From Amblyornis subalaris (lineage: Eukaryota; Chordata; Aves; Passeriformes; Ptilonorhynchidae): DNA of 64,000 nt. The position numbers and the translations under genes are program-made. The DNA lies in NCBI GenBank assembly GCA_018881555.1, contig JACAXG010000013.1, forward strand, positions 7,044,191 to 7,108,190, given 5' to 3'. Below, one piece after another: positions 24,304-37,300 of this stretch. The notes beneath the pieces were generated by a model. It did not search any database, was not told the DNA's origin, and worked only from the letters and a program-made list of their open reading frames with translations. How positions within the stretch are numbered: the stretch's first letter is position 1; every line of letters starts with the position of its first letter.

Positions 24304-27300
24304 CGTGCTCAAGCCAAGGGGGAATCTTGTTGGCAAAAATGATAATCTAGAAAAGATGAAAGATTTTTAAAGGAATTCCTTTTTTCAAATAATGCATAAA
24401 GCTAACAAAGACGTTGCTGGTGATTTTCCTGCAAATGATATATAGAGCTGTCAGTGAAATAAAACCAAATTTTACTCGTTTTGAAGTATTCAACATGTCT
24501 CTTCCCACTTGAGATAGTCTGGATAAAGAAGCCTAGTACAAATCCTTCAGTTTGAATTGTCCTGGCTAACTCCAGTCTCCTGACATCTCTAGGTCTCGTG
24601 GCAAATATAAATTATAGTCAGGGTCTGTACACTTTGTTCTCTGGTGCAGTCAAAGACACATTTGCTGGCATGGAAACCTCTTCTCCTTTCCTCTGCATTC
24701 TTTACCAGGCAGAACACCACTGCTGTGTATCAATTCACAAAATGTTTCAGCACTTAAAATTGATTCCTGTTCAAGTTTCCTAAAACCTAAGAAAGTACAT
24801 TGCCAGGTTGTAATGGCCACATTTCAGATTCTCATCTCTGGCTGTCAGTTGCTTTGCAAGCCTTTGAAGTCTATAAATAGGACAGCAGCAAAGGAAACTG
24901 CCCCCTGCACCAAACTGGGGTGTTTTGCTTAAAAAGATATTAAAGGTTAATCAGAGCATCACTGTAGGGATTTTATTTGTGGTTCAGTTGCAATGGTTGT
25001 TGCTCTTTAAAATGTAACCTGCATTTTCTTAAGGCAGATCTTTTAATTAATAGATTATAGTAAATAAATTATAAAACACTCTCCTTCCCCTATGCTATAG
25101 AAAGTGGAAAAAGCAGCCAGGAACCATTGCAGCACATTTAAGTTCCAGGGTAAGTTCTTAGACTCTTTTAGACATCAGAATGGCTAATGTTATATTCTTA
25201 AATTGCAAGCAGGTAACAGTATTAATATTTCAGGGGTGTTGCAAATTTTTTCTTTCCTGCACAATACCAAGTACACAATACCCTTAAAAGCTCTAGAATT
25301 GTGATTAAAACCATGACAAATATCCTTTCCATGATTTCAATTTTATAAGGAATACTTATACAGCCCTTACAATGCTATGTCTTTTCACAGGCATTCACCC
25401 TGGTGGACTGCACAGCCACATCTACAAAGATGACAAACGAAACATCTTTGGCTTCTACTTTTCTTTTTGGCAGGTACAATGTTCTGCTTTAGGGAGATTC
25501 TTAAATAACTTCATTGCACTGCTCATTTTCAGAGCTCAGTGCATAAAGGCACAAATCATAAAACTCGGCTGCATTTAGCTAAAACATTTTCTAGGGCTCT
25601 TGAACTTTTCAAGTAATCCAGGCCTGATTTACAGCTTCCTATAAAAGTCAAGCAGCATTTCAAGGTTTCGCGTGCATGTGCCACCAGTGGAATGATCCCA
25701 TTTTGACTGCAGTTTGCTCCTCTTTTGGCACATTTGAACCTTGATTATAAAAATACACATTTGTGTTAACTAGTTGAATGTGATGAGAATCGAATGAAAC
25801 ATTCAAACAAATCTCTCAGCAGCTTTTCCACTTTCATTATCAGACACCTTTTAACGTTCCTTAACTCATGGTGCTGTATCACGATTCATTTCTGCTGTGA
25901 CCTCTCCATGCAAGGCAGACACAAAACACCCACTCTGGCAGTGAAAACCCTGAGCTCCTCTCACCCCTGCCCCAGTGGCCACATTTCCTCAGCATTTATG
26001 CAAACCAATTTAGCACTGTTGACTCCATCGGAGCTACTTTCAAATTGCACTGATGCTGTTCCTGATTCTGATTTGTAGATTTATGGGCTAATAGTTAAAG
26101 GAACAGAAAAGAACGAATTGCCAAACTGCTGATGACAATATTAACTGGTATCTCCCCATTTGTTTGTCCTGGATGAATCCTAGACTTTACATCCCCTTCA
26201 CGACATACTTAGCATCCTTCAAAACTGATTGGTGGAGGTTCTCATTTCCTTTTGGACCCAGTAGACGGCATAATAGATGTCTAGCTACCAAAATACTTAC
26301 CTGTTGTCATAGAATGGTCTTGTAAAGCATTGAAATGATGTGGACAACACCCTGATAAAAAGAAGGTGATATTAATATCCTGAGCACGTTGTTCCAGGAG
26401 CTAAAGGTGCACACTGATAAAATCATCCATCACATTTCTACTTGGGATTTGTTCAGTTTCAGGTTCCAGTCACTGGCTCTTGTCATCTCTTTCTCCCAGA
26501 TTAAGGAGTACTAGTGCAGAAGCAACTTTGATTGGTGATCCTTGCTGTGTTAATGAAAAGAGCCTTTGTAGAGGTTTTTGTCAAAAAACCCGACCTTGCA
26601 GCTCTTTGCTGTGACCACTTCAGGGTTTGAACATCCTATTTACAACATGGACAACAGCACTGCAATCCACTGAAGTCAAAACCTACCTTAGTTAATACAG
26701 TTTTCACACTGTAAGTCTTAATTCACACTTACACCTGTCCTGATCAAGTGTATCTATGATTTCCCACAGTGCCCTAGTAATCAGTATTTATGAAACTTTG
26801 AAAGTGCATATAAATACTAAGACTTTCCTGAATTTTTCCATCTCAACTATACAGACACATTTATTTCTGTTATCATCATTGTCATCAATTTCCTTTCCTG
26901 TGGACCGCTCATCCCTGCTTAGAATACCAAGACAGTTTTAAATTTTCCTTCTGATGACTCTTTACTGTGTTAGAAAACGCTCAGCTTTTGCACTTAGAAC
27001 AGTGATGTCATTAATCATATTTTACTAGTGAATACAGGTGACTCTGTATCTATCTATATCATATAGAAACCGAAATCCCCCACAGTAATTCTGTTTCCAC
27101 ATGGGAATTCAGAACCTAGAATATTTTCCGTGACTGCTACACAGGGACAGCCTACAGTATGGTTGGAAATGCAGAACATCCAATTGTTTTATGAAGTATA
27201 AACTGAGACAAAGCCATGATAGACCCTTTAGAAAATCTGCAATGAAAATGAACATTTTGAAGTTTTTTACAGAGACTGTCAGTGGGGAGTATGGGTTAAT

Positions 27301-28262
27301 TAGTGGAGTCTGGCTGAGAGACACAGATGTCCCTCTTGTTCCCCAGCAGTTTGGTCCCTCAGTGCAGGTTTAGATACCTGCTGTACTAAACTCACACTAA
27401 GTATATGTTTTCCCTTAGGATTCTCCGTAACCAGTGGCCTTTCAGCACCAAAGGCAGGGAGAGGAGTGAACACAAGCAAGTGCAGCAAATGCAACAGGAC
27501 AAATTCTGTGGAAGGCCAAAGAAGCCTTAAAATTATTCTCCAGAGTGTAATAAAAATTATTCTCTAGGTTTTACCCAAATATATCTAACAGTCAGACCCC
27601 AAACTTCAAAACAAATTGTACAAATCATGAAGATACATTCTTGATAAGTACATTAGTAGATGCATGTAATAGCCAAGAGGATAAATTTCAATGCAGGAAA
27701 GGAAGAAATTGTAGATAATGTTTTGGTAAGATCTTCTAAATATTTCCTTTTTTTAAAAAAGTTCTTCCAGAGGGCCAGAAAATTCAGGACACTAACTGGA
27801 AGTTGTTCTGGCATGTTACAGGAATTGTACAAATAGCTGCTGTGTAAAAATTCAGTATATGCTTAAGAACAACAAGNAAGACTGCCAAATGTATTAACAA
27901 ATCTTGAGCACAAGAGTACACTGTGTGGGGAGATTAATGACCTCGGACACAAGAATATCTTCCTGAGGAAGTGAAGAAGCAGTGAAGTATGAATGCAAAA
28001 GAATTGTAGCATTTACATAAACCCTGCTCAGGCTCTAAATCATCCTTGGTCAAGGTTTCAGTAGTCTGCAAGCACCTACAGGCACAGATCCCCTGTTTAT
28101 TCCTCCTTTCATCTCTGCAAGGTCAGCCCTCAATGAGTCCTTCATTTCATTGTTTGCTGAATAATTCTTGAAATGATTACAAAATATACAAAAAAGCTGA
28201 GCAGAAAATGACTATTCAGAAGAAGTTACTGCAATGGCTGCTTAAAACTCGATTCTAGTCTC
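24304..28262. other. Non-coding DNA with two weak candidate exons
   Basis: No gene is recognised. Two splice-bounded segments, 25391-25473 on the plus strand and 26301-26351 on the minus strand, have good-looking acceptor and donor sites and an open phase. They lie on opposite strands and neither matches a protein I know. The remaining text is AT-rich unique sequence. One masked base lies at 27877. Confidence 0.45.
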
Positions 28263-28360
28263 CACAGAATCCTAGAATGTTTTGGGTGGGAAGAAAATTA
28301 AAGTTCATTTAATTCCGATGCACCTGTCATAGACTGAGACACCTTCCAATAGACCAGGCT
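28263..28360 (-). mobile_element. Short diverged CR1 3' end fragment, minus strand
   Basis: CACAGAATCCTAGAATG, TTTTGGGTGGGAAG and AAAGTTCATTTAATTCCGATG follow the minus-oriented CR1 3' terminus, and ACACCTTCCAATAGACCAGG matches the CCTTCCACTAGACCAGG block. Internal bases are missing or scrambled and the match stops after about 98 bases. Confidence 0.85.
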
Positions 28361-29972
28361 AAATAAACAAAAAGATAAAGTAATCCCTATCTTCATGATT
28401 TTCTGGTCAAGAATATGAAACCCACAAGCATACACAACGAATTTGGCTGTATTTTTTTTAGTAAAGTTATTGTAACTTTTGTGCTATGAGATGGCAACTG
28501 TGTGAATGGCTAGAGGTAACTGCAGATCCAAAGTTTATGGTTCACACTAAATATAATAAAACATGCAAACTCTTGTCATATCCTATTTTATGGCAAAGCA
28601 GCTGGCTCAAAACTCAAAAAGTGAAATTATGTAGCCAAAGACAAAGCAAGAGCTGGGAACCTGGGCATTTTCTGTCCCAGCAGAAGCTCTGTGAAATGTG
28701 CCATACCACATTCAAATGATCCACAGGAATCACAGGTACCACAAAGGATGCAGGGCATGCAGTGATCTGGTGTTGCTTATAGCACATGGATTTGCTGATT
28801 CCTCAGTGATACCACTGACAAAGGTCACACTGATGCTCCAGAGGAATAACAACCACTATCAGGGCGATCCCATTGCAAACATGGCCTGGCCATACCACCT
28901 GCCCAGACAAAAAACTGTTGCCAGTGGAACACTAATTCTTTGGGGGAAAAAGTATTTAGGGGCTAAAATAAATCACAGATCTAAAATAATCAGAAAATCA
29001 CAGATCAAAATAATGAGAAACAGTGGGGCATATAACTAGATATAGCATATTTCTATGTCTTTGCCAATAGAAGAGAACCAGAAAGATTATAAATCCCTTC
29101 CCTCAAATTACCCACAGGTCAGGATGAATGAGGGAGGTTTCTGATGTGCTTTTTCCTGGATCTATTTGTGTTCACAGAATTCAACTGAAGTCACTCTGCA
29201 TCTCTTAACTCCTTGGCCTTTCAACTTTTTGTGGAGAGGCTTGGGCCTATAAATAACTACAGCCAAGTGAATACAGTGCTTTTTGCAGTGGCAGAAGGAT
29301 GCCTGTGAAGGGCTGGTCCTGAAAACTGCCAGGTTCTAAACAGAGTGTCCATGAAGCCACACAGGGAGCAGTGAAATCACAACACTTAGAGACCAGAGCA
29401 GCTTGAGCACGAATATTTGTGTGGAGAGAAAGGTGAACTTAACAGGTAAACCCTTCTCAAAGTGTGTCAGAGAAAGACACCAGGCTTCTCCAAGTACTCA
29501 TCCCAGTTATCTGCATGGATTATGACACAGGCAGACACTCAAAGCAGTCAGGGTCCAACTCTAATTCCTCACCACCCATGCTGTAGAGACTATAAGGAAA
29601 AATTTCGCTTTCATTTTCTGGCATATTCTCATGTTGTTCCTGTCAGCTTGATTCTTTGGATTCAGATGTCTGTTTTCATTCCATCACTGCAAGTGAAACT
29701 GGATGTGGAATGAAACCACTAATCCAAATATTTCCCCAAATATCAAGAAAAATCAAATCTGGATTGAAACTTGCTACTTCAGGCACTTTATTAAATGCAA
29801 ATTATTCTCATTAAAAGTAGTATACCAAAGACTGATCCCCAGACATACTACTGACTTGATCAAGCCTCCTGCTGAACAAAGCTATAAATGTGACTATAAA
29901 TATTAATGAAGTTCATGTAAATAACATCTCCCACAGTGCTGCTGCTGCTACACAGGTAGAGTGCACAAGAAA
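28361..29972. other. Non-coding DNA with a small imperfect tandem
   Basis: At 28963-29017 the words CTAAAATAA and AATCACAGAT recur in three imperfect units, a local tandem duplication. No gene or other repeat is recognised. An octamer motif ATGCAAAT lies at 29795-29802, which is not unusual in AT-rich DNA. Confidence 0.5.
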
Positions 29973-29988
29973 TTTATTTATTTATTTA
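29973..29988. repeat. (TTTA)4 microsatellite
   Basis: Four perfect TTTA units occur between GAAA and CCACC. It is short. Confidence 0.85.
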
Positions 29989-32372
29989 CCACCTTAGGGA
30001 GGTGGTCCACTTCTCTATTAGAGGGAAAGAAGAGAGCCATGAAAAAATACAAGGAGTACCCAGGAGTGAGGGAGAGGCTGAGTCACCAGCAAGGCCAAAA
30101 CCCTGGTGTTTGAAGAAACTTGGTCCTGTACAGCACAGATGGCTCAGTTCCCAGAGCAAAGGATTTCCACTCTACCCTTGGCAAAATCCTCCTTTGGACA
30201 GGGCTCTGCACGACTGATTTAACACCTGAAACCCTCCTGCAAGCAGCCAATGATTTATTTTGCAGTGGCACAAACCACATCTCTGCCCACAAAGGACGGT
30301 GCTGTCTTGGCAGAGGAAGCTGCAGCAGAGCCCATGGAGTGGCAGACGCAGCACCAAACGAGCTGGGGCTCAGCCCAGGCTGTGCTGGGCTGCTGTGGGG
30401 AGAGGATGAGGTGGCCTTCAGCTCATCTTTGCTTTAGACCCTGCCTCTCTGCTTCTCCAGCAAAACCAGGCCACACGCACACCTTGAAAGCGATTTTTGG
30501 CACAAAGTTGGGTGGATATTCAGGAGCGTCTTCCCAATCCAACCGGTCCCTGGTGTTGTTCCCTGACAATGCCAAGNTCAGGGAGGACAAGTCTCTGCCG
30601 CAGGGTGCGTTACCTCAGCTGCTCCACGGCAGGATGGGCTCAGTGGGCGGCTGGCAGAGTCCCAGGGCTGTCTCAGGAAATCCTGACGGGGCTGCGGATC
30701 AAGGAGCTGTATAACTCAGTGACAGGGAGCATAATGCAGAGTGAAGGGTGCCTAGAGGTTTTCCAGAACACTGGGTTCAGCGCCATTAAGAAGGCTAAAA
30801 GGGAAGATACAGGCCAGACAGCTCTTACTTCGTCTCCTACTCTTTGTGCAGACAACTGCTGCTGGGGAGTTTTTCATATCATCCCTCTGATCGGCTCCAT
30901 AATGAAGGAGCAACTCCCACACACCTTCAATGCAGACACGGCTCAAGAGGTCACTGAAGTCACTCTGCATCTGCCAGCAGGAGTTTTGCCACGACTGAGG
31001 CAGTTCCTGGATTATTAATGCTGTGATTTTTATCTTTTATTGCAGTTGTGTTTTGTCCTATTTCGTAGTGCCCAGGACGGGAGAATAAAGTCTCTTCAGG
31101 AAAGGAGAAAGGGAATTTGAGGCAAACGTCTCATTAGTAGCTCATTCTGATAAAACTGCTCTGAACAACTCTCCCCTGGAGAGAGTAATGGCTACAAAAA
31201 CTTCCCTCCTTTTTTATTTTTCTCTTGGAAAAGTTTGAAATTGAAAAGAAATCTTGTGAGTAGGGAAAAGAATGTTTGGGGTAGTTTGATTTTGGTTTTA
31301 TTTCTAATGAGACATTTTTATTCTATTTGTTTATAAATAAATAAACATTATTAAAGGTTGCCTCTTATTTACACTCCACTCTTGCTCTGCTGATCCGCCC
31401 TGGACATGACGTATTTCCTTAGTGATCAACAACCAGAATATGTACCCATAAGTATATATCCATGAGCAAACATTGAGCTATAACTCATTAGTGAGCTGCA
31501 CTTCTCATTTTCAAATTACCTTGTAAATATTCAGGAGCATGATGCAGAATAGGGCTTACCAATGTGCCTCCTATTCACATCCCTGAGGTGTCTTATTTGG
31601 GGATTTCAGGAATGTGTGTAATATGCACGAAAGAGATGAATAATTAGCATGATGACTGCCAAGAAAACAGAAGCAAAGCTCGTGAATGACAGCAAGATAC
31701 ACAGCGAGTTGAGGCGCCAGCACAAGGCAAGAGAACAAGCAGCAACAATCACAGCTCATTGCTATGGGCTCAGCATTGATTCAGCTTTCCACAGCCAGGG
31801 TGCCCCTGTGGGAAGATGGACTGAGGAAATGTTGGCCTGACTAGAAAAATTTCTGTGTCCTGTTTTTCTCATACAATAAGAGGGAAAAGTTCCTCAAGCC
31901 AGAACTGAGTTGTTACTCCTTGTGTAGTGGGGATGCAACTTACAGGAGAGTGGTCTGGTACTGTCATATTTGGCACCTCTCCATCCCTGTGGAATGTCAC
32001 CTGCAGACAACTCTGCAGCTCCCTCCGTGTTCCTGCTCTTGTCCATTTGGCTGTGGGGATCCTCAGCAAGAGGACAAACCTCCCACACAGCTCTTGTGCA
32101 GTGGGCTGGCCCAGGATCAGAGGAGCTCATTTGGTATGGCCTTTCTTCCACATTTTTTAGTTTGTGGAGATGCTCTTTTTATTCTTCTCCTTGCTGTAAA
32201 TGGGAGGACGGCATCTGCTCTCCCTGTTCCATGTGTCATAACACAGATTTTGCTCTTGCTACGTATTAGCAAAGTTTGAATTAATCTGTTTCTTGGAATT
32301 TGGAGAGAGAAAATGTAGGTGGCAGACAGGACTGATTCTTGAAACATCCTTTTCTTGCTCTTAATCAGCACA
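29989..32372. other. Non-coding DNA with GC-richer patch and long chance frames
   Basis: The stretch at about 30240-31020 is GC-richer than its surroundings. It carries two overlapping plus-strand open frames of 154 and 173 codons. The 173-codon frame opens at a TTG; its first ATG is at 30569 and its stop is at 31016-31018. An AATAAA lies at 31084-31089. The translation shows no domain I recognise, and the two frames share the same DNA in different registers, so I do not call a gene. Confidence 0.4.
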
Positions 32373-32390
32373 GTGAATGTGAATGTGAAT
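32373..32390. repeat. (GTGAAT)3 minisatellite-like repeat
   Basis: Three perfect GTGAAT hexamers are followed by a partial GTG. Confidence 0.8.
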
Positions 32391-34150
32391 GTGCTTGATT
32401 ATCTGCAACTCAGACACCTCCGTGTCTGAGCAGCTGGAGCAGCAGCCAGCCTGGAGGAGATTCCTTNCCTCCCCTCTTCTGCTCAGCTCCCCACAACCCT
32501 GTCAGATGAATCTTGTCAGTCTCCCCACTTTTGCAACAGCACAGGGGTTCTTAGCTGGATGCTCTCAAGACCTCTTGCCAAAAACTGCCAAATCCTTTTT
32601 TGATCTCCCTAGACGGATTCTTTGAGTGAAAAGCAGACATTTCTTTCAGAGAGAGAGGCACTGCCTCGTGATGATACTGTAGGAGCCTACTATTGCAGGT
32701 AAGTGCTTCAAAACAGGAGTGAAGATTTGCAAAAGCTAGAGTGAATCTAAAGCTAAATCGCAACTAGCTGAAGTGCAGGTATTTAAAGTGCCTTCAATTC
32801 AGAAAGCAAATCAAAGAAAAAAATCTAAAAAGAGCTCTTAAAAAAGCTACCGTGGTACAATTACCTGGAAGTACTGATCACATTTGTCTCAAGTTACAGC
32901 AATTATGGATAGGAATAAAAAGAAAACAGATTCTTCAAGACAGGTTGATCTGGTACAACCCTGAAAGAGAAGTGTCAGCACAGAAACACGGCAGTGAGAA
33001 AACTGCCATGGTGTTAGTTCCGCACTTGGCCCTTCTGCACAGCTCTGCACTTTGTAATTTATTCAGGTATTACATAAAATGGGCTATATAAAAGCTAAAA
33101 ATATGGGCTATAGGCATAATGTGCCTATAACAAAGGACAAACAAGTAACTGCATGAAATAGAGTGTGAATAATTGCAGATTTAGACAGCAATACCTGATA
33201 TGCTAAACAGTGTGACCCTCTAATGACATGACACGTCTGTAGGCACATAGCCACACTTATGTCCTCAGCTGCAGATTTGCGACATAAACTGGAAAATATT
33301 TTGGTCCAGCTTCTCTTCTAATAATGTTTCCCTCACATATCAAAGAGTATGTCACATTTGATGCTACTGGAATATAATTGAGAATTTTTTAACATAAAGC
33401 CACTGGTAGCTGAATGACTTGCTGGAGGGTTTCTTGGATTTAAGGGTTGGGGGTTTTTTGTAACAAGTATTTGTTCTGGAAAATAATTACTCCAAGTCTG
33501 TCTTTCATTGAATATATCTCAACAGACAGCAGTGGTCTTGACATTTTAATAAGGATGTGACATTTCACAGCTTAATGCTTATTCTTGCAAGGGAAAATGG
33601 TAAATTCAATCCCTTTTTCACTGACCCACAAAGAGTCTCACTGAAATTGCAGTTTTGTCTTAAACTCATGGAATGATGAAAGATGGGATGAGAAAATATT
33701 TTTAAAACTCTATCTAGCCTGTTCTTCTGTCCCAAGACACAGTCAAGTATACTACATCATTCCTTGAAAGTCTTTCCTTTAACATTCAGGTTAAGTGAGA
33801 AAAACAACAGTGAAAAATTACCCAGGGAAAAATTAGAGAGAAAACCGGGCAGTGAACAGTCAGGCTGTCAAGGAAAGATGGGAAGACTCACAGGTGAGTC
33901 AATAATCCAAGGTCAGTTCTCAGCAGTAGTAAATCAACGTTTAGTCCACTGTTTCCACAGGCCTGTGGATCAGAAGCCCCCCTCAAGGCTGATGCTTTAC
34001 TTGCCCCCACAACTCACAAGTCTACCACACTAAGTTCTTACCAAGATGTTTGTACGGGCAATAGGAGAGTGCCTGTCACTAGTCCCGTGTTAACAAGAGA
34101 GACCAAGCTTTGGAGGCATAACAAATTTCCTTTAAAATCTTAAGTTGCAC
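32391..34150. other. Non-coding DNA, one weak splice-bounded segment
   Basis: No gene is recognised. A TTTCTTTCAG acceptor and a GCAG/GTAAGTGC donor bound 32650-32698, with one open register; this is treated as a weak candidate. The rest is unremarkable AT-leaning sequence. Confidence 0.5.
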
Positions 34151-34325
34151 AGAGTCATAGAACTGTTTGGGTTGTAAGGGACCTTCAAGGATCACCAAAT
34201 CCAACCCTCCTCACCATGGGCAGGGACACCTTCCACTAGACCAGGTTGCTCAAAGCTCCATCCAATCTGGCCTCGAACAATTCCACGATGGGGCAGCCAC
34301 AATTTCTCAAGGCAGCTTGGTCCAT
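34151..34325 (-). mobile_element. CR1 LINE 3' end fragment, minus strand
   Basis: AGAGTCATAGAACTGTTTGG, GTTGTAAGGGACCTTCAAGG, GGGCAGGGACACCTTCCACT, AGACCAGGTTGCTCAAAGC, GGGGCAGCCACAATTTCTC and GGCAGCTTGGTCC follow the CR1 tail in minus orientation. It ends after about 175 bases. Confidence 0.94.
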
Positions 34326-37300
34326 CTCGAAGTTCAGTTTGAGCTGTTAGCAAGGTTCTTCACAGGGAGTAATGCCTAGGGTGCAGAAAGAAGGTAAAAA
34401 TGCAGCCTTGAACAAAATCAGGTGGAAGTTGACTATCCAGGGCTGTATTGCTTTGTAAGCATTTAGCCAGCTGTGTGAACCTACTGATTCATCTGGCCCT
34501 CAGTCCTGAAGTTAAACCTCAGTTCAGCTCAGCAGTTAAATACGCAATTAGCTTTCAACATCTGACACTTCAAATATATTCACAAAAATCACACCTAGTT
34601 CCTGAACAAATCAATCAAATGTACTATTCCTTTTAAATTTTCTATGTACAAAGAAATTGTAGCTATTAGCCCAGAGGGAATAATCCCAGCAAATCCATCA
34701 ATCTCAATGTAAGAATAAGGGATAAAACACCTTATGTGAAAGGCACATCAGCAATATCACTCCTGAGTTGGACTAAGAGCTTTTTTGCTAATGTCAGTCC
34801 CAGATACTGCTTCACACAATAGGCAGAGCCAGCAGCCTTTTCAAGCATTACTCATTAAAAATGTCAAAGAGCACAAAATATCTGGATATAATGATGCCAC
34901 CTTAAATGGGTGAAAATACAGAGGCTTTCCCTTCTGAATGGCTGGTACTTTTAAGTAGAAACTAGGGCATAAAGAAGAAACTCAGCAAAAATTACATTTT
35001 GCTTAACAAGAAGAGTTACTCAGGATACACGGGAGCCTTCCAGGAGAGCAGGCTAACCTTGGGTGGCAAGGGATGAAACCAGCCTGTGGTCTGCCAGATT
35101 GCTTCTCCCTTTGCTGAGCAGTGTGGGTAAGGCTTAAAGCTGAATAATTGTTAGGATTTTTGCTTGGGATTTTGGGTTGTGGTTTTTTTAGGGGGATGAG
35201 GTGTTTGATTTTGAACTGCTCAAGAGCCTATGCGCTTGTCCTTCTGTACCTGGTCAAAAAGCAATTGCTCTCCCTGCCTCTACTGAACTGTTCTTTAACA
35301 GGGAGCTCTTCCAACTCCTTTGTAAACACTGCGCTCATTTCTTTCCTCCGCTTTCTCATGGAGGAACATTTGTATTGAACAACATGTTCTCCCACCCAGG
35401 AAAATTCTCCTGACTGTACCACTCTTTTGGCACCATTATTTTTCAGGCCAACAGAAGACCAGAAGGACTCATTAGACAGACACCCAGTGCTGTTTTTTGC
35501 TGTGTGCCCTCGTCCTTGTGGACATCCTGCTTGTGTGGGAAGCACATGGGAGCCCTCCTGTGCTGGCAGGGAAGTTGTGATAAGTTGCTTCACTGAGTCC
35601 TGGATCTGAAAGACGTGGGATTTTCATCAGGGTGTGCTTGTCTCAAGGCTGGTAATCAACCAAGGAACAGCCAGGAAAGCACACAGACCTCTCAGTGCAG
35701 ACATTATCACTGCAAAGTGCAGAATCTTCTTTCACACTGATCAGTTTTTATGCAGGTTATATACAGGGTTTCACAGAAATCAGTAAGTACTCAGTCAACA
35801 AGCACAGCATACTCACTCTGGGCTGGGCCTTTAGGTGTCCTGTTTTTCTCTCATTTTACTATGAAAAGACAATTCAACTCATTCTCACCACCAGCAAGAG
35901 TCTACAGATTTGCATTTGGTGATGCTTTGTACATTTAGTGCTAAAAATCTCCCGCTAGAGGGAAAAAACATGTAATAGGGTTTGAATAGTTTAATATATT
36001 TCAGAGAAGCTTTTATCTTTAAGGACATTTTGAGCAGGAGAAAGCCAAGCAAGGACAAGGCTTATAAGTCAGTGTAGAATATTCTATAAGCTCACACAAT
36101 GAAAGGGAAGATACACTGAAATGAAATAACAGAAGATATTTCCTCACCCTCCATCACACCCCAAAATAAGGTGCAAATGCAAAGCTCTCTGCTTCATAAC
36201 ACTCACCTCTTCAGGGCAACACAGGCTCTGGTGGTTACAGCTCTCTCTGACAAAGAGCAGCTACTTCAGTCTCCAGACACAGCACAGGCTCTGCAGAGTG
36301 CAAAGGTGACACAAAGATCTGCATCATTCCTCCAAGAAAGCCTCTGTTTTCCCGACCTGTGAACACCTTCCTTCGGGGGAGTAACAGGGTGACAGCCCTG
36401 AAGGGGAAGAACAGAGCCAGAGGAGCACTGGGGAGCATTTTGTGAAAGCCTCTGACCAGAGCAGCTCATGCAATATTTATGCAGCCAACACCAATGGTTT
36501 CATAACTGATTTCTTACCAAAGCAGATGCCAAACCTACACCAGAAAGTGCCAGCAAATGTTAACTCCTTCCCCCACCTCGTTTACCCTGCGCTCTGCATC
36601 TTATCATGGAAAGAGTAGGAAAGGCGAGCTTTTCTGTCCCAGAGTTTCTCATTTTGTAAGGCTGGTGGGGGTAGTACAGGTCAAAAATACAGAGCAGCTC
36701 CCTGGGCCAAAATGTTTTACAGCAGATCTGATAAGGATATTGTTGATAGGAGAAGTCCAGCCCTGTGATTTGTACATTAACAGCTGTCTTCTGCAAGCAT
36801 AGAGGACTTTTCAGCTTTTACAAGAGACTGATGAGTTTGGCAGATCACATTCACAACCTTGTATTTAGGACCGGAGCTAAGATGATGTTCCAACACAATT
36901 AATCCTATTTAAACTAAGTATTAGATCCACTTAAGAATGATAGTGTTATCTGGTAGCAAGTAGCAAGATCTAGTCTGAAATAGGCCAAGTTATACTGCCT
37001 TTATTCATTCTCTAGTGGCTTATATATCATCATATGGGATTTTTACCAAGGAATGTATACAGGAATGTATCCCTGCTCTTCCCTGACACATCTTCTATTG
37101 TGTTATCCCTCTGTTGAAAATCTACATTTTAAAACTTCTTTACATCTAGAATACACTACTTCAGTGACTCATTTGCTATTAACACTAAATTTCATATGTT
37201 GCTAAGATAAAGCTGTTGATGTTAATACTGCACAGAAAAGAATCTGTCACATCTTTTGGGTGTCTGTACTAATTGTTTGCACACTTTAGTTCAAAGGACT

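Noticed and set aside
34465..34530. Possible MIR core, from AGCTGTGTGAACCT followed by CCTCAGT
   Set aside because: The match is short and the spacing is wrong for the MIR core; chance similarity is more likely.
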